Shown piece by piece: positions 1-13,530 of a DNA stretch of 64,000 bases (position 1 is the first letter of the stretch; every line of letters starts with the position of its first letter). Made by a program: the position numbers and the translations under genes. The stretch spans positions 399,501 through 463,500 of the forward strand of contig JACVVK020000018.1 of NCBI GenBank assembly GCA_018292915.2, in the 5' to 3' direction. The notes beneath the pieces are model-generated. The model was not told where the DNA came from, did not search any database, and saw only the letters and a list, made by a program, of their open reading frames with translations. This DNA is from Batillaria attramentaria. Lineage: Eukaryota > Mollusca > Gastropoda > Batillariidae.

Positions 1-351
1 AAGCTGCAAGCATTATTTTGACAACTGAACTCCGACAGCTGACAGAGCGTCGAAAGAAATTTACGCACCAAGAAAACGTGCAATAACCACAGAAAAACAA
101 AAAACAAAAAACACTCTAACCACCGAGGTGCCTGTGCTCTAACTGCTCTGCAAGCGGTTGTGTTGTTCCTGTAGGCACGCTTACAAATTTCGGTATGCTA
201 ACAAACTGCGACCTATCTACGCACGTGAACTGCGGAGAAGTTAGCTGATGAGTGAGAAACTGGGGAATGGCTCAGTTCCTAGACGGCGACTTGCCGCCGT
301 TTTAGTTGGTGCATAACAAAAACATATCAGCACAACATTCTGAAGTTCCAG

Positions 352-496
<145 letters not shown>

Positions 497-1119
497 CTTG
501 TCTGGCCGCTCCTTGCAAGTGTTACAATTTGCCTTTAATACGCCAAAAGTGAGCAAAATAACTGTGCACCGGCCGTGACGTATGAGTTCCAAATGTTTGA
601 AATGACGCACTTTCTGATTGATGACGTAACTGGAGTGTGTTTCAGTTCGTGAACTCGTGCGTGCGTGCGCACGAACTATGGAAAGCCATACTTTGAACTC
701 ACACTTTCGCACTCTGTTTCATTACTATCAGTTTTCGGACGTAAAGCACTCATGGTTAACTCACTGAAAGTTTGCACTGGAGAGTGGTGTAAAAATATAT
801 CTACACTTGAAAAAGAAAAGTATCACTGTCACTGTAATTGTAACTGTCAATATGCATTAAAGCGTGTACATTTTCAATTCCAGCTAAACTGGATTCTCTG
901 CCTTCACTAGACGATCACAGTCTACTTAGCCGCCTAGGTGTGATGCCGGTTGACGCTGATCCGTCATGCAATGAGGAAATGTCATCGGAAGCGAGTCCCA
1001 TCATCAAACAAGTTTATAATCACGCCGATACAGACAGCTTGCGACACGTCATCCACCATCACGCTAACCAGCAGTAACATCCACAGCGACAAAGACACTG
1101 ACACGCGCGCGTACACGCA

Positions 1120-1182
<63 letters not shown>

Positions 1183-1249
1183 AGAGAATGAGAGAGAGAG
1201 GGGGGGGGAGAGAAAGAGAGGGAGAGGGAGAGAGAGAGAGAGAGAGATT
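1120..1249. repeat. (CA)n then (GA)n microsatellite
   Basis: A CA run at 1120-1180 is followed, after GTAGAGAAT, by an impure GA/GGGA run to 1249. Confidence 0.97.
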
Positions 1250-1831
1250 CTGCCAGAGAGATCGGGTGTGCAAATATCATCACTACAAGAGGAAAAGATC
1301 GACAACACAATTTCTAGCCTCTAATGATGAGGGAATCTGAGACCCTGCTTCATTTTTTTTTCTCCCTACCAAAAAACGTTGCTGGCAGACCTTCCCTCGA
1401 AGCTGCAGATGCACGACTGATGACAGACGGTTTGTGAACAACCTCTCGTTACCAACAGTAAATCGCTGGTTTCGGCAGACAATTTCCGGAGAGAACAGTC
1501 TCTTTTTCCCCTGAAGACGGAATGGAAAGTGTCGGGGTGGGGATGGACCCTACGCAAGACAGTCTACGCCGATACATGATTGTAGCGGCAAAAAGCTTAC
1601 CCCTGACCCATCTGGGATAAGTTCTTTGGTAGTGCTAACACTCACTGACTGAGTCATTTGCAAGACATCAAACGGAGGAAATTGCAGCAGCTCGTCCCTT
1701 CAACTACTTGAACTCACTAGAAATCGAAGTCGTGATCGCCCAGCGTTTTCTTTCTTTCTTTCTTTCTTTTTTCCCCCCTCTTTCTTTCTTTTTCTAAGGG
1801 GCTGATACCGTGACTACCATTTTTTTATGCT

Positions 1832-2110
1832 CACAGATCGTTCTGAGCTGTTTTCGTGGTATCCAACCTCACACCACTTAGACAGTGAAAACTGAACGTC
1901 TGTAATGCTGGCACTGAGCCAGCGGAAGCGTACTCGATGACGCGGCGACCACACTGAGCGCTCCGGTAGTGTAACAACAGTCGTAAAATCTGAATGTTCG
2001 ACCGCTCGCGTGTAAACAACATTGTCTCTCGCACAAAGAGCTATACTTATCATAGAGATAGAGTATTTCAAGTTTACATGCGCACTCACGACGAAACTGT
2101 TCCAAAACAT
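1832..2110 (-). repeat. R-family dispersed repeat, copy 1
   Basis: On the minus strand this copy starts TTTTGGAACAGTTTCG and runs through GAGCGCTCAGTGTGG-type sequence to GTTCTGAG. It matches 53701-53950 (opposite strand) closely, including the core GATGACGCGGCGACCAC and the end TGAGCTGTTTTC. No coding frame was recognised. It is probably a non-autonomous transposon. Confidence 0.75.
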
Positions 2111-2948
2111 ACACTGGCTTAGCAAAGATGGAATCAGCGCGTTTAAAGAAGGGATAAGTTGGCTGGTTGGTCAGATGGTGTTTGGTTGGGAGTCTCCTTT
2201 TCCAAGACAGACAAAACAGGAAAACGCCAGCACAACCTATTCACTCTAAGCAGGGTTTCGAACTCAAGTCCTCAACACTGACAGTCGTACGCTTCCCCTG
2301 TCCCGGTCCGACTCCCCTAAAAGCAAGGTCTGGCTCATGGCAATTGCAGCGGATAGTAAATGAAATTAACAAAGGCCTCGCAATGAAGGACCCCTATGTT
2401 TCAAGCAACAGTCTGGCGGACCCCTACTTCAATCAAACGTCTGGCAGCTGTAAATTTTCTGCGCTAATAAAAAATCAGGTCTCTCTGGAGCAATATTCAA
2501 AAACCACCATCCAAAACTGACCCAAATCCATTGCACGTCACGTGTGCTTGCGCAAATTACCCCCCCCCCCCCCCCCGCACACACACACACACATTTTACA
2601 TTGTACTAGCACACAAAAGCCTCAAGCTTTGTTGTCTTTTTGTCGCAGGAATACAAAGCTGCCGACGACCTTCGCAAGCGTGCACACGTCCAGTCAATAA
2701 TGTTTATCGCGTTCATTATGAACAAAAAACAGCACTATGGCCACGGCCCATTGGCTCGGGAACAGGAAGCCTCGGAAGCACTATGAGCCGAGAGTAGATG
2801 ACTCGATCGGAATGCAACATTTCATATTCAATGTTTTCTATCTGTGCCAGGAAATCGGTTCCAGTTATTTCCAGGTGATTTTTTTTATTTTTTTTATGAG
2901 TGCATTGCAAACCATTCTGAATCATGATTATGCTGTTCAGATGGCATA

Positions 2949-2951
<3 letters not shown>

Positions 2952-3018
<67 letters not shown>

Positions 3019-3028
3019 TGTGTGTGTG
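2952..3028. repeat. (TG)n microsatellite
   Basis: Nearly pure TG run interrupted once by GAG near the end. Confidence 0.97.
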
Positions 3029-3655
3029 GTTCTTATTTTTTTAATGCAATTTCTGCTAGTCCCATAAGTATAAGGCTGATATTGACCCCAAAGTCCAGTC
3101 AAGTTCACGCTATATTTTCCCGTCCTCCCTCAAACCCACCCTCCATCTCAAGGCAGCAAAGGAACTTAGGGTTTCTAAAACTTTACCTGTAATGAAAAGC
3201 ACTTCGCTCGTCTCAGGCACAGGAGCAGCTTAGCTCCACATTTCAAGATGCATGTGCCTATAACACACAAAGCGGGTTTGCTTCGCCTGAAAAAGGGCCT
3301 AAGCGGCATGGATCTCATAAGCGTTTAGATCCTTTTTTTCAAGACGACCGGAGACTTCCAGGAACCACACCCCAAGCTTCTCTCTGCCAATACACACAAA
3401 GCTGCATCCAGCTGCCCTACAGAATTATAGGCGCTGTTGATCAATGCCGCTTCAACACTCTCCCAACAGGACGTGCTCCCTCTATCAATACACCACCGTG
3501 ACAGGCCGATCTCTGTCCGTGCTGGTCCGGCCCGTATAGCGTATGCTATCGATCCGGGGACGATACAGTGTCTACCGGTGCAACAACTGCTTTAGGCTGT
3601 GCATAGCATTTGGAGATTTCATAATTAACACAACCCACTCCCTGACTCCACTGCC

Positions 3656-3678
3656 ACGCACACACGCACGCACGCACG

Positions 3679-3733
<55 letters not shown>

Positions 3734-3759
3734 GCGCGCGCGCACACACACACACACAG
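3656..3759. repeat. (CA)n/(CG)n compound microsatellite
   Basis: CACG steps, then a pure CA run, then a short (CG)n run and CA again. The alternating purine-pyrimidine run is a potential Z-DNA former. Confidence 0.95.
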
Positions 3760-4236
3760 AGTACCTAAACGGCAATTTACAGTTAATTTTTGTTTAAAAA
3801 TAAACACATAAAGGCTATTGTTTTAAATCAAAGCCAGAGAGAGGGAGAGAGATCGAACTCGAACATTCATTGTTGTGGGCCACCATGGTAATATACGCCC
3901 TCACATACGGAAGAGAAACAGGGATGACGGGGATCGCAATGGCGTCACAATAGACGCCGAGACATGAAGTCCAATCTTGTGAAGAACGTAAAATGCTTCA
4001 GGAAATCCAACGGAAAGGAAGACAGTAGGCAAGACAATGTGAAGAAAGAGTTAATGTGTAGCAGAATCAATAGAAACCGGACAGATTACTGGGTGGTTGC
4101 GAGATGGATACTGTCTCGCCGGAAGCCATAAAAAAAAGCAGGAGAAAGACGCCAGCGCTACTTACAGAAGCCCTGGTCAAGTTTCAGTCTACGATACAAG
4201 TTGTACTTTCCTCTGGGGGAATGGGACACACCCGAA

Positions 4237-4237
<1 letters not shown>

Positions 4238-4295
<58 letters not shown>

Positions 4296-4407
4296 TGTCT
4301 CTCTCTCTCTCTCACCACACACACACGCACACACACACACACACACACACTGGCACACACACACACACACTGACACACACACACACACACTGACACACAC
4401 ACACACA

Positions 4408-4470
<63 letters not shown>
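4238..4470. repeat. long interrupted (CA)n/(CT)n microsatellite
   Basis: CA blocks separated by CT runs and by regular ACTGAC or ACTGGC interruptions near 4348-4395. Confidence 0.95.
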
Positions 4471-5129
4471 TCTTTGAAGAACACACCGCACACTCTTCTC
4501 GTGTATTCCAAAACCTAAGCAGTTACATTCAACTAACGGAAGTTCCTTCTCCTTTTCCATTCAGAAAAAAACAGAGTACCCTATGACGATAGTCTACTGG
4601 GTTGGGATAAACGCGCTTTTTTCCGAACACCCTTGCCGTGAACTGCAGTGGCATCTGCCTGAAAGTACGTGCGGGTGTTTTTGAAATCCCGTATCTGACA
4701 CTGACAGAAGCATCACACGGAATGAGAAAGAGAGAGAGAGAGGGGAAGAGGAAAGGAAAATCAGCATGGTGGACGGCTGGGAACAGAGCAGCCACAAGCT
4801 GGTTTACAGATCACAGGGCCGCGGTAGGGGATTGGGAGGACCATAGTCTAGTATAATGCGCCTCAACTACTGTGAAGAGATTCCTGATCAATACCAACAC
4901 TCGCTGTCCCTAACATCTTCAGTACCTCGACCCCTTCTCCATACCTCCCACGCAAAACACACACACACACATGAACATACGCCCTGTTCTCCTTCCACCC
5001 CCTCCCCCGCCCACTGTCTCCATGTCTGAAACCGCTACTACCCCTCCTAAACACCTACCCCCCCCCCCCACACACACACACGAAATTAGATACACACGCA
5101 CCCACCACCCCCGACTCTCTCTCTCTCTC

Positions 5130-5300
5130 GGAGCCGGGGTGGCCGAATGGTAGAGCGTTGGACTTCCAATGCTCGGGTCGTGAGTTCGAATCCCGGCTGG
5201 GGCCAAACTTATGATATTTGTGCTGGCTTTTTCATCGTTGCCCCGTCTTTGATATCACCCGTTTGTGGTGGAAAAGGACGTTAAACCCCCAAACACCCAT
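5130..5300 (+). repeat. SINE-A, full tRNA-derived copy
   Basis: The tRNA-like head has an A box TGGCCGAATGG at 5140-5150 and a B box AGTTCGAATCC at 5183-5193. A conserved body follows (GCCCCGTCTTTGATATCACC and GTGGAAAAGGACGTTAAAC) and an A/C-rich tail. At least six further copies or fragments with the same body are in this window. The body vaguely recalls the central domain of molluscan MetaSINEs, which I could not verify. Confidence 0.85.
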
Positions 5301-5934
5301 CCACCCACCCACCCTCTCTCTCTCTCAGAGCAAGTTTTGAAATTAGTATGTGTCTGTGCCTTCTGTCGCTGTTAAATGAAGGTTACAACAGTTCTTTTCC
5401 TCTCTCCTTCCTTGTCTGATACAGACAGACAAAGGTTTGGCACCGCACCAAGAACCTCCAGTTTTCCGCTCGGTGGCCGATGAAAAGTTATTTTCCCCCT
5501 ACTCAACTCGTCGCTATCTTGAGACTGGTGGAATCACGGCGTTGCAGCATTCCTCCCAACAAAATTACGCCCACTTCTCGACTCCTGTGCTGTGTCAAGT
5601 GGACTGAAAATCACGTACACGCTACAGCTGCCGCGTTCGATTTGCTCGGCGGCCGATGCTGCTGTGTTGGGATTTCCGATACCCGAAGTTGCCCAAATTG
5701 GATGTTCCTAAGCGCTTCGTAACAAGTTGCTGCTCATTTGAGATTTTGCGCGGTGGGAGTCGGTACCAATCAGCCGCTACTGCAGTGATACGGATTGTAA
5801 ATGGTATTTCTAGACAAAGCTACTGTTGATAACTGGACCTTGAAGCTTTGGATAAAGCCCACGTAGATACTGGAACAATCTTGGCTTGACCCCACAGTCT
5901 CCAAGGTACAGTTATTGGTTGGTCTGTTGCTTGT

Positions 5935-6082
5935 CTGCGGGTTTAACGTCCTTTTTCCACCATATGAGGGTGATATCAAAGACGGGACAAGGAGGAAAAA
6001 TCCATCATTACGACTCAGATTCGAACTCACGACCCGAGAATGTCAAGTCCGGTGCTCTACCAGCTCGGCTATCCCGGTGTAA
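5935..6082 (-). repeat. SINE-A copy
   Basis: Minus-strand copy with GTTTAACGTCCTTTTTCCAC, GATATCAAAGACGGGAC and the B-box complement ATTCGAACTC. The head carries several substitutions. Confidence 0.8.
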
Positions 6083-7951
6083 CACGCGGGATGTACTCCG
6101 GGGCACTTCCAGCTCTAAAGCTGTATGTACTCCCTCTAGTCTTAAACCACACAGCTTGTTTCCACTGTGACGTCACCACCCTCTAGTCTCAGCACCAGTT
6201 GGGAAAACTGACGGAAAAGTGTCCATTTATCTCCCGGTGTCCTTTTCCATGTCTTTGGCAAAACAGATATCTAAGCCGCTATGAAATCTGTTAACATCAC
6301 GCTACAGATGTACAACTAAACCGACGATAATCAAACTAGGCTCACGTTTCCCGGGAACTACTTTGCGGTTATGATCAACTGCTGACTGACGCAGTGCTTC
6401 GGTTCCACTTTGGCTGTTTCGCGCGGCGGAAAGGTTTCGGCTGCATACCAGTCACGCTCGCAGTGCACGGATGGGAGACGGATCGACCTACTTGCACGTA
6501 GTGATCATCAACTGTGGCAGAGATGAGAGGCAAAATCGACGCGTGCAGTTTGAGCCTAAACCAGACACACTCCACCCTCACGCACCACATTTACTACCAA
6601 GCTGGAAACACCCCACAAATGAAACAAATGGTTAGTCGGCATGTGGTTTTAAAGCGGGAAGTGCCCCGGAGTACACAGGGCCGGCTGGGGAGTACATCCC
6701 GCGTGTTACAGGATCCATGCTCCCAAGTAGGAAGGAAGGCTTCTTGTAAATTATAATATACTGACAATTAAAAGCGACTTCTGAGAATAATCCTCCACCG
6801 ACGTCCACTGGCAGTACAGAGGCAACCATAGAGTAAAAACAGGTAAAGTGTGTAAGGCATTGCATTGAGAATGACTATATGTGCATTGTGTGATTGTGAC
6901 ATATGAGTAAATGTATGTGAAAGCAACAATAGTAGACTGTCCATAGCACCCCCCCCCCCACCACCACCACCAAACAGTACTGTAAGTAACTGTTCTGTCA
7001 CAACTGTACGTAATAGAAATGCATACCACTGTCAACTGTGTTTACAGTTACTGATATATATATGCTGACCCACCATGAAAATGTATGTATTTCCGTGTGC
7101 CCATACCTAAAAAAGGAGAAACTGCCCCTCCCCTCCCCCCCAAGAAAACAAACAAACAAAACTAACAAACAGAGACGACCAGGCACGAAAACAAACCTGA
7201 ACGCAAAAAGTCACTGTTCACTGTACCCCACCCCCTCCCCGCCCCTCAAAAAACAAACAAACAACAACAACAAACCCGGACATACACCTACATTACTGGC
7301 GCATGTACCGGTGTGCCGCGTACGTCAGTAAGTTTAGTCATCTCCCAAAAAACCCTGACAGGGGGAATTGGTGTTATTCGGCGGCTGCTCCGTGAAGCAT
7401 GTGATGGCATTACTGGAGCCCCCACAAAATGCGAGAAGAATGTGGCCGGGCTCTGGGCACCAAGGGGGCAGCCAAATCGCATTCTCCTGTTAATCGATTC
7501 TCTCGTTCTCTTCTCGCAGGATCTCGCGCGGTCAGCGAGGTCACCGTCAGTCTGTCACACTGCAAATAGCAGCACAACATGAATGATTGATACGTCCTAG
7601 GTGTTCGGTTCAAGAATTACATTGTCCGTCTTGCGCCCGCTGATCGCGTTTGTGCTTCTCCTAATCATGTATTCAAACCGTTCGAGCTGTAAATCGAGCA
7701 CTCAGGGCTTTATGAGCTCTTTCTGCCAGCGATAGCATCCACCGTACGTGATCTCCGGTACAGCCATTTAAAGATCCCCGTTCAGGGCTATGCTTGGTTT
7801 TTCAATGACTCAAATGAGCCTGTTCCCAATCCTTTTAGTGATCCATTTACAGACGTATATTCTTTATCGTCAACATGCACACGCTTTCATTTTCTGAATT
7901 ACAGAAAAATAAATAAATAAATAAAATTAACTTTTTCAGCCAGACTGTGAC

Positions 7952-8111
7952 GCAGGGTGGGTGGGTGGGTGTTTGGGAGTTTAACGTCCTTTTCCACCAC
8001 GTGTGGGTGATATCAACGAGAAAAAGGCCAGCACAAATATGTGGCCCCAGCCGGGAATCGAACTCACGACCCGAGCATTAGGAGTCCAACGCTCGGCTAT
8101 CCCGGCTCCCC
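7952..8111 (-). repeat. SINE-A copy
   Basis: Minus-strand copy from GGGTGGGTGTTTGGGAGTTT through GGCTATCCCGGCTCCCC, including the complete tRNA-like head. Internal deletion of AAGACGGGGC relative to other copies. Confidence 0.85.
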
Positions 8112-8304
8112 AGACTGTGACGCATAAGCGCTAGTAACTAACCTACATAACAAATAACACCAAACCTACTTTGTAAGTTCTGCACCACTCGAATGGTGTC
8201 ACGAGTCTTGCAAGGCCCCGACTGCATGACCATACAGGTCATAATCAGCAGAAACTAAACTTGTAAGAACCATGCTTTCACGTCTGCAGCGGAGTATGCG
8301 AGGG

Positions 8305-8472
8305 TGGGGTGGGTGTTCGGGAGTTTGACGTCCTTTTCCACCACATACGGGTGATATCAAAGACGGGGCAACGATGAAAAAGCCAGCAAAAATATTTGGC
8401 CCCAGCCGGGATACGAACTCACGACCCGAGGATTAGAAGTCCAACGCTCTGCTATTCGGCCACCCCTACTCC
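8305..8472 (-). repeat. SINE-A copy
   Basis: Minus-strand copy only about 200 bp from the previous one, with full head (GCTATTCGGCCACCCC) and body. The near-identity of body to 32880-32985 suggests fairly recent activity. Confidence 0.85.
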
Positions 8473-8648
8473 CCCGGAGTATGCGAAATGGAGATGGCCG
8501 TAACGCGTGTTCCTATCCACAAACCAATGTCTATGGCGTACACCCATGGTTCCTATCAATCATACGGAAACCGCTTCCAACTGCGGGTCACACTATCGTC
8601 CTGTCTGACAGAGAGAGCGGGAGTGCTGGTGGTGTGGGGTAGGGGTGG

Positions 8649-8666
8649 TGGGGGGGGGGGGGGGGC
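8649..8666. repeat. poly-G tract
   Basis: Uninterrupted G run; similar runs at 9058-9074 and 20197-20212. No gene nearby. Confidence 0.9.
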
Positions 8667-9110
8667 GGAAATCATTCATACAGAGGAGCGGGCGATACGG
8701 CTACACACTGGTGCCCAGTGGCCGTGGGAAGGCCAGTCATAAACTGGAAGCTGAAAATTCCATCACAGTCACAGAGCATCACCAATGACACATCCTGACC
8801 CCGATGCTCGCGGGGGGAGGTTAAACAAAATGGGACGGGCGTTTTTGCAGTGTCCTACCGCTTTAAACCTTTCGATGAGTACTCTAAACTTAAGTCGTAA
8901 TTTTGAAATATGAGCATATATATATATATTAGCACAAGTCGTTTTCAGGTAGATAAACGGCCCCATTCTTTCCATCCGGCACCACAGAGGAAATCCCAAA
9001 GCGTTGTTTTTCCTCTTCTGTTTTTGTGCAATGAGTTTTTGAATTTCAAAGGTGGCCGGGGGGGGGGGGGGGGGGAAGCGGTGCTACGGCGTGGGTAAAC
9101 GCTACAGGGT

Positions 9111-9571
9111 GCTATGATTTTGAAACAGTAAGGCACTGGAAAAAACGCCAGCCCATTTTGTTTAACCCCCGTGATGCTGGTAGCAGTAATCTGACAATGA
9201 CCGGGGGCGTGTACTCTGTGTGTGTGTGTATCATGTGGGGTGAGCGAGATGGGGGCAGAGCAAATGACAGAGAAATGACCAAAGCCGGAGGTGAGGACGG
9301 GGGGGATAAATGACAGAGACATGACCAGGGCCAGGAGAGGGATGGCCTGTTATCAGTGCTTCCAACATGTTCCGAGTCTTGTCATCATCCTGTGACATTT
9401 CGGTCACTCGACTACCGCTCGGGACGATTCGCCTGTTATCCCCGAGTTGTGATGAGCAGCGTTTCACAGTACACCTTTCAGCTGTCATCGACAACGACGG
9501 CAAATCAGTAAAAACACATCGTCTGGGGAAAACTTTTCAAAAATACGAGAATGATCTCTCTCTTTCTCTCC

Positions 9572-9613
<42 letters not shown>

Positions 9614-12580
9614 AACCAAAAATCCAGACACTGTGCCCTTTCGATATAGAGTTTCGGCCTTGTCAGATAACCTGCAAAGAACTCACTCCAAATGACCGGT
9701 CACGTTCTTCCTTCCGGAAACCCCTCCCTCCACCCACAACATCTACCACCTCAAAGTAGACAAACCATCCACACTATGCACCTCGCAAAGACGAAGCATG
9801 TGCACTCGACAGCATGAACCGAGCAGGTCACCAACAAGAGAGAGAGAGAGAGAGAGAGGACAAAAAAAAAAAAAAAAAAAACACTTGGAAGCTGATTGCC
9901 TTTGTTTTGTGGGCCGATTTGGGGCTCCCCAGGCACGCCAGCAAATTACGTCTGACGCGCGGACCCCCGACCACCGATGCCACTTATGTCATGGATCGTG
10001 ATTGGGCGCGCCGCGCCTGTTGTGCTGAGAACAACTGCACGTGCACCGCGCTGCACAGCAGCAACCTGCGGACTGCCTGCCTGGCAACAGGGCCGAAGAG
10101 GGAACTACGAACGAAGCCAACCCTTCAACCGCCGCAGACTGAACTGTTCTGCCTTCTAACGGTTCCAGATTAGGGACTATTTCTGGAACTTGCGAACTGC
10201 CCGGCCAAGTGCGTTTGAAAGTTTGCCAGTGGGGTTTTTTAATCTTATCGTATCTAAAGTGGACCCGTCTGGGGCTGATCAGGGGCGCATCAAACTAGGA
10301 AAGATTTACACGTGCTAATAGATCAAGTCCAGGGCAGGTGCCAGCCCCCCTATGATAATGGCGCTGCTGCTTGATCACTTGACTGACTGTGCATAGTGAA
10401 GCTGGCGAAGTCAACATCATGCAAGGTGGTGGTTCAAACTCCCTCCCTCTCTCTCTCTCTATCACCGATTGTGCGCCAGCTTGTCCTCATAAACCTGTCA
10501 CCGCGATCGTGAATAATCTGACGCCGGGCATTGTTCCTTGTCAGGAAGAAAGTGCGCACTTTCCAGTTAACTCATTCTACCCGACCTACGACTGTAGTCG
10601 TAACAGTTTAATTTTTTTATCTCCCTTTCCAGCAATGGCTGCCGTCAGGTTTCCTTGGCAACCCGCTGAAGGTGATGTCAGTACAACATCTAAGCAACAC
10701 TTTCCCTAAATATCAAATCATTTGGCCCGCATGACATTGTGAACGCCGGGGCCATGGCAGCTGGTGCAAGACTATGTATGACGGTACCGTCAGTGTAGAA
10801 ATGGTTAATATCACCTGATAACAGCACGTTAAGGAAACAATGTTCGAACAAGAAACATCGTTGTAATGTCGGGGAGGTGACGGAAGCTGTTGCTACTTCC
10901 TTCCCCTATCCGTTTAAGGGTTTACAATAGAGATTAAAGTATGCTTTGAAGTCTTTGGTTAGCCCCGATGGCTCAGTGGATTTCTCACTCTGGAAGGCAA
11001 GGGCGTCTCAGCCTCGATGGGCCAAGTATTTGGTATGCTCTCATAAACTGGATTCAGCTTTCTGGAGTGTCCAGACAGGTGTTCGCATGCAATTATACAC
11101 TAATACTTGCAAGTCAGCGTGGCAAGTAGTCGAGAAGATTAACCTTCCTTGGATGACGTAAATTTGGGTTGCGCGTCTCTCACTCCCCTCCTCCCCCCCC
11201 CCCCCCCACATCCCAAAACGGAAAACTGCACCATCAATCAAAGCTAATGATCCCATGAGGCAGCTGGACCGAGTCAACCCCCTTTCTACCCCCCCCCCCC
11301 CTCCCCCTTCCTCTCACCTTTCCTAATCGCTTTGAATTACCGCACGTACAGTGCATCAACTTTTTCCCATAGACCCTCTTAATGCACTTTCCACAAACGC
11401 TTCAGTTTTTTTCCCCCTGCCCCATCCCATCCCATCCCATCCCATCGAAAATTTTACACTTCCCGGGATCTGAACGCCTCGTTTATCATGCCTATCGACA
11501 GCCTCCGATCGGTGGACGAACGAACGAAACCTGCGAGCACCAGCCCATCCAGCCAGGCTCCGTGCTGGAAGCACGGCGGTTAATCAAGATGGCCGAGAGT
11601 TTGAAGCAACTTGTACTATGGCTTAGGAGGTGTTTGTTTGCTTCTTTGTTTGTTTTTGTTAACTTGCTTTTGATTACTACAATTTAAAGAAGTATGCATC
11701 CTCATACATCAAACACGTGGCTTTCCCTCAAAGCTATCGTCCTGAGAACTTCAAAATCGAATTAGCACCGGGAGAAGAAAAAAAAACAAAAAAACCTACG
11801 CCATCTTGATTAACCCCCGAGCAAGCACAGGCAGAGCACCGCCAACCACGTTACTGGGCAGTGAGCCTGAGAATAGGTTGGATCAATCTTTCGCTGGGCC
11901 ATCTACATGATGAAGCCTTGCTCTATCTGTCGGCCTTTCAAGCTCGCCAACACTCTCTCTTTCGCTCCACAACTCGTGAGGTCAGATTGGTTCGTCTCTG
12001 TAAATGGGACAGCGAAAGACGCCACATAGCGACTCCGGGATCCGATGTATGGAGAGACAGACTACTTTGACGTTAGTACGAGGCTAGCTGGACTAAACCT
12101 GGGACTTTAGGATTAGTACGAGATGCATAAACGGAGACTAAGGCAAGTTTACGACTATGTTAAACGGTAATACACGCTGACGATAATCCCGACGTAATAA
12201 GTCTGAGACTACAGGTAAGTGTCAGACCAGTCAAGTTTCTTTTCATGCATCTGACCCCTCGATGCAACCTGTTTTATAATGCAGGGCTCTGACCAGTGAA
12301 ATCAAAGGACTTCTACGTTAATAGTCCTCCGTATAACCTTCTGGTGAATCCAACGTCCTGTTCTTTAATTTCTCAAACAGGTGTCGCCTGTCGGTTTGAT
12401 CATTTACGTGTGGCAGAATTCAAGGTCCTGTCAGACTTGCTTATCTGATTTACTTACGGTCGAGCTGACTTCATTTATATGACTCTTTCGTGGTTTATAT
12501 TCTGAAGGACGGATCAGTTTGGAGAGCATTACAGTCAGTTTCAGGTCAATAAAGCATGTAGCACTGGCAACCGTATTATA
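9111..12580. other. no gene recognised (FCHSD intron 3)
   Basis: Contains (TC)n(CA)n at about 9558-9613, (GA)n plus poly-A at 9837-9881, poly-C tracts near 11194 and 11290 and a CCCAT pentamer repeat near 11420. No exon or element with recognisable ends was seen. Confidence 0.5.
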
Positions 12581-12589
12581 CAGTTCAAA

Positions 12590-13386
12590 GATATATATAT
12601 ATATATATATATATAGATCTAGGTGGGCCATGGTGATACCCAGTGATACCCCCCACCTCCCATTGTGGCTTGTAGCCAATATAGGGCAAGGCGGACTTGT
12701 CCAATGGCATACAAAGCACACACCTCCTAGATCTAGGGAGCGCTCTCAGCTTTACTTACTTCCCCTACTTTCAAATTGACCTGATTGAGCGCATGTTTTC
12801 GGCTTTAGTAACGCCTTTGTTCCTATTCTATATTAAATGTAATTACATGACATTACACCTAGGCAGTTGCTCCTTCTAAATTATTTAGTCTTTTTCCGCT
12901 GAAACCTCTTGCAGAGCTTTAGGGTAGCGACGTCTGCTAGTACTGGAGACGCACCAGATTATTCTGGGGCAGCCTTTTAGTGCTAGTTGGACGCTGCAGC
13001 CCTCGTGGGTATCGCCGCATGCTCACCTGATGAGGGTCCCATTGACCCGAAACCATGGTCGTGAGCGGCTAAAATCACCAATTCATATGGCCTTGGTCGT
13101 ACCGACCATTTTCCTCCCGGTGGGAGGGGAATGGGGGCACTATGAATGGTGAGATACCCTTAGATCTGTTAGACGTTTCAGCAGTAGGATGGTAGGTCTC
13201 CCCCCCCCCACCCCCCACCTCCCATTGTGGCTTGTAGCCAATATAGGGCAAGGCGGACTTGTCCAATGGCATACAAAGCACACACCTCCTAGATCTAGGG
13301 AGCGCTCTCAGCTTTACTTACTTCCCCTACTTTCAAATTGACCTGATTGAGCGCATGTTTTCGGCTTTAGTAACGCCTTTGTTCCT

Positions 13387-13444
<58 letters not shown>

Positions 13445-13530
13445 AGGTGTGTGCTTTGTATGCCATTGGACAAGTCCGCCTTGCCCTATATTGGCTACAA
13501 GCCACAAAGGGAGGTGGGTGGTGGGGGGGT
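12590..13530 (+). repeat. left block of the 555-bp repeat array
   Basis: After an (AT)n tract (12592-12615), a full direct unit runs from the CCTCCCATTGTGGCTTGTAG anchor at about 12660. It includes ATTAAATGTAATTACATGAC and GCAGCCTTTTAGTGCTAGTT and repeats at 13227 (period 562). The second unit breaks into a 50-bp (TA)n tract at 13392-13441. After this the same sequence resumes in inverted orientation (TAGGAGGTGTGTGCTTTGTA) up to a G-run at 13530. Confidence 0.88.

Noticed and set aside
5130..5203. Possible functional tRNA gene
   Set aside because: The cloverleaf-like head is followed by a SINE body shared by many copies and the acceptor ends do not pair well.
10962..11030. tRNA-like GATGGCTCAGTGGA segment
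   Set aside because: A-box-like only; no B box at a suitable distance.
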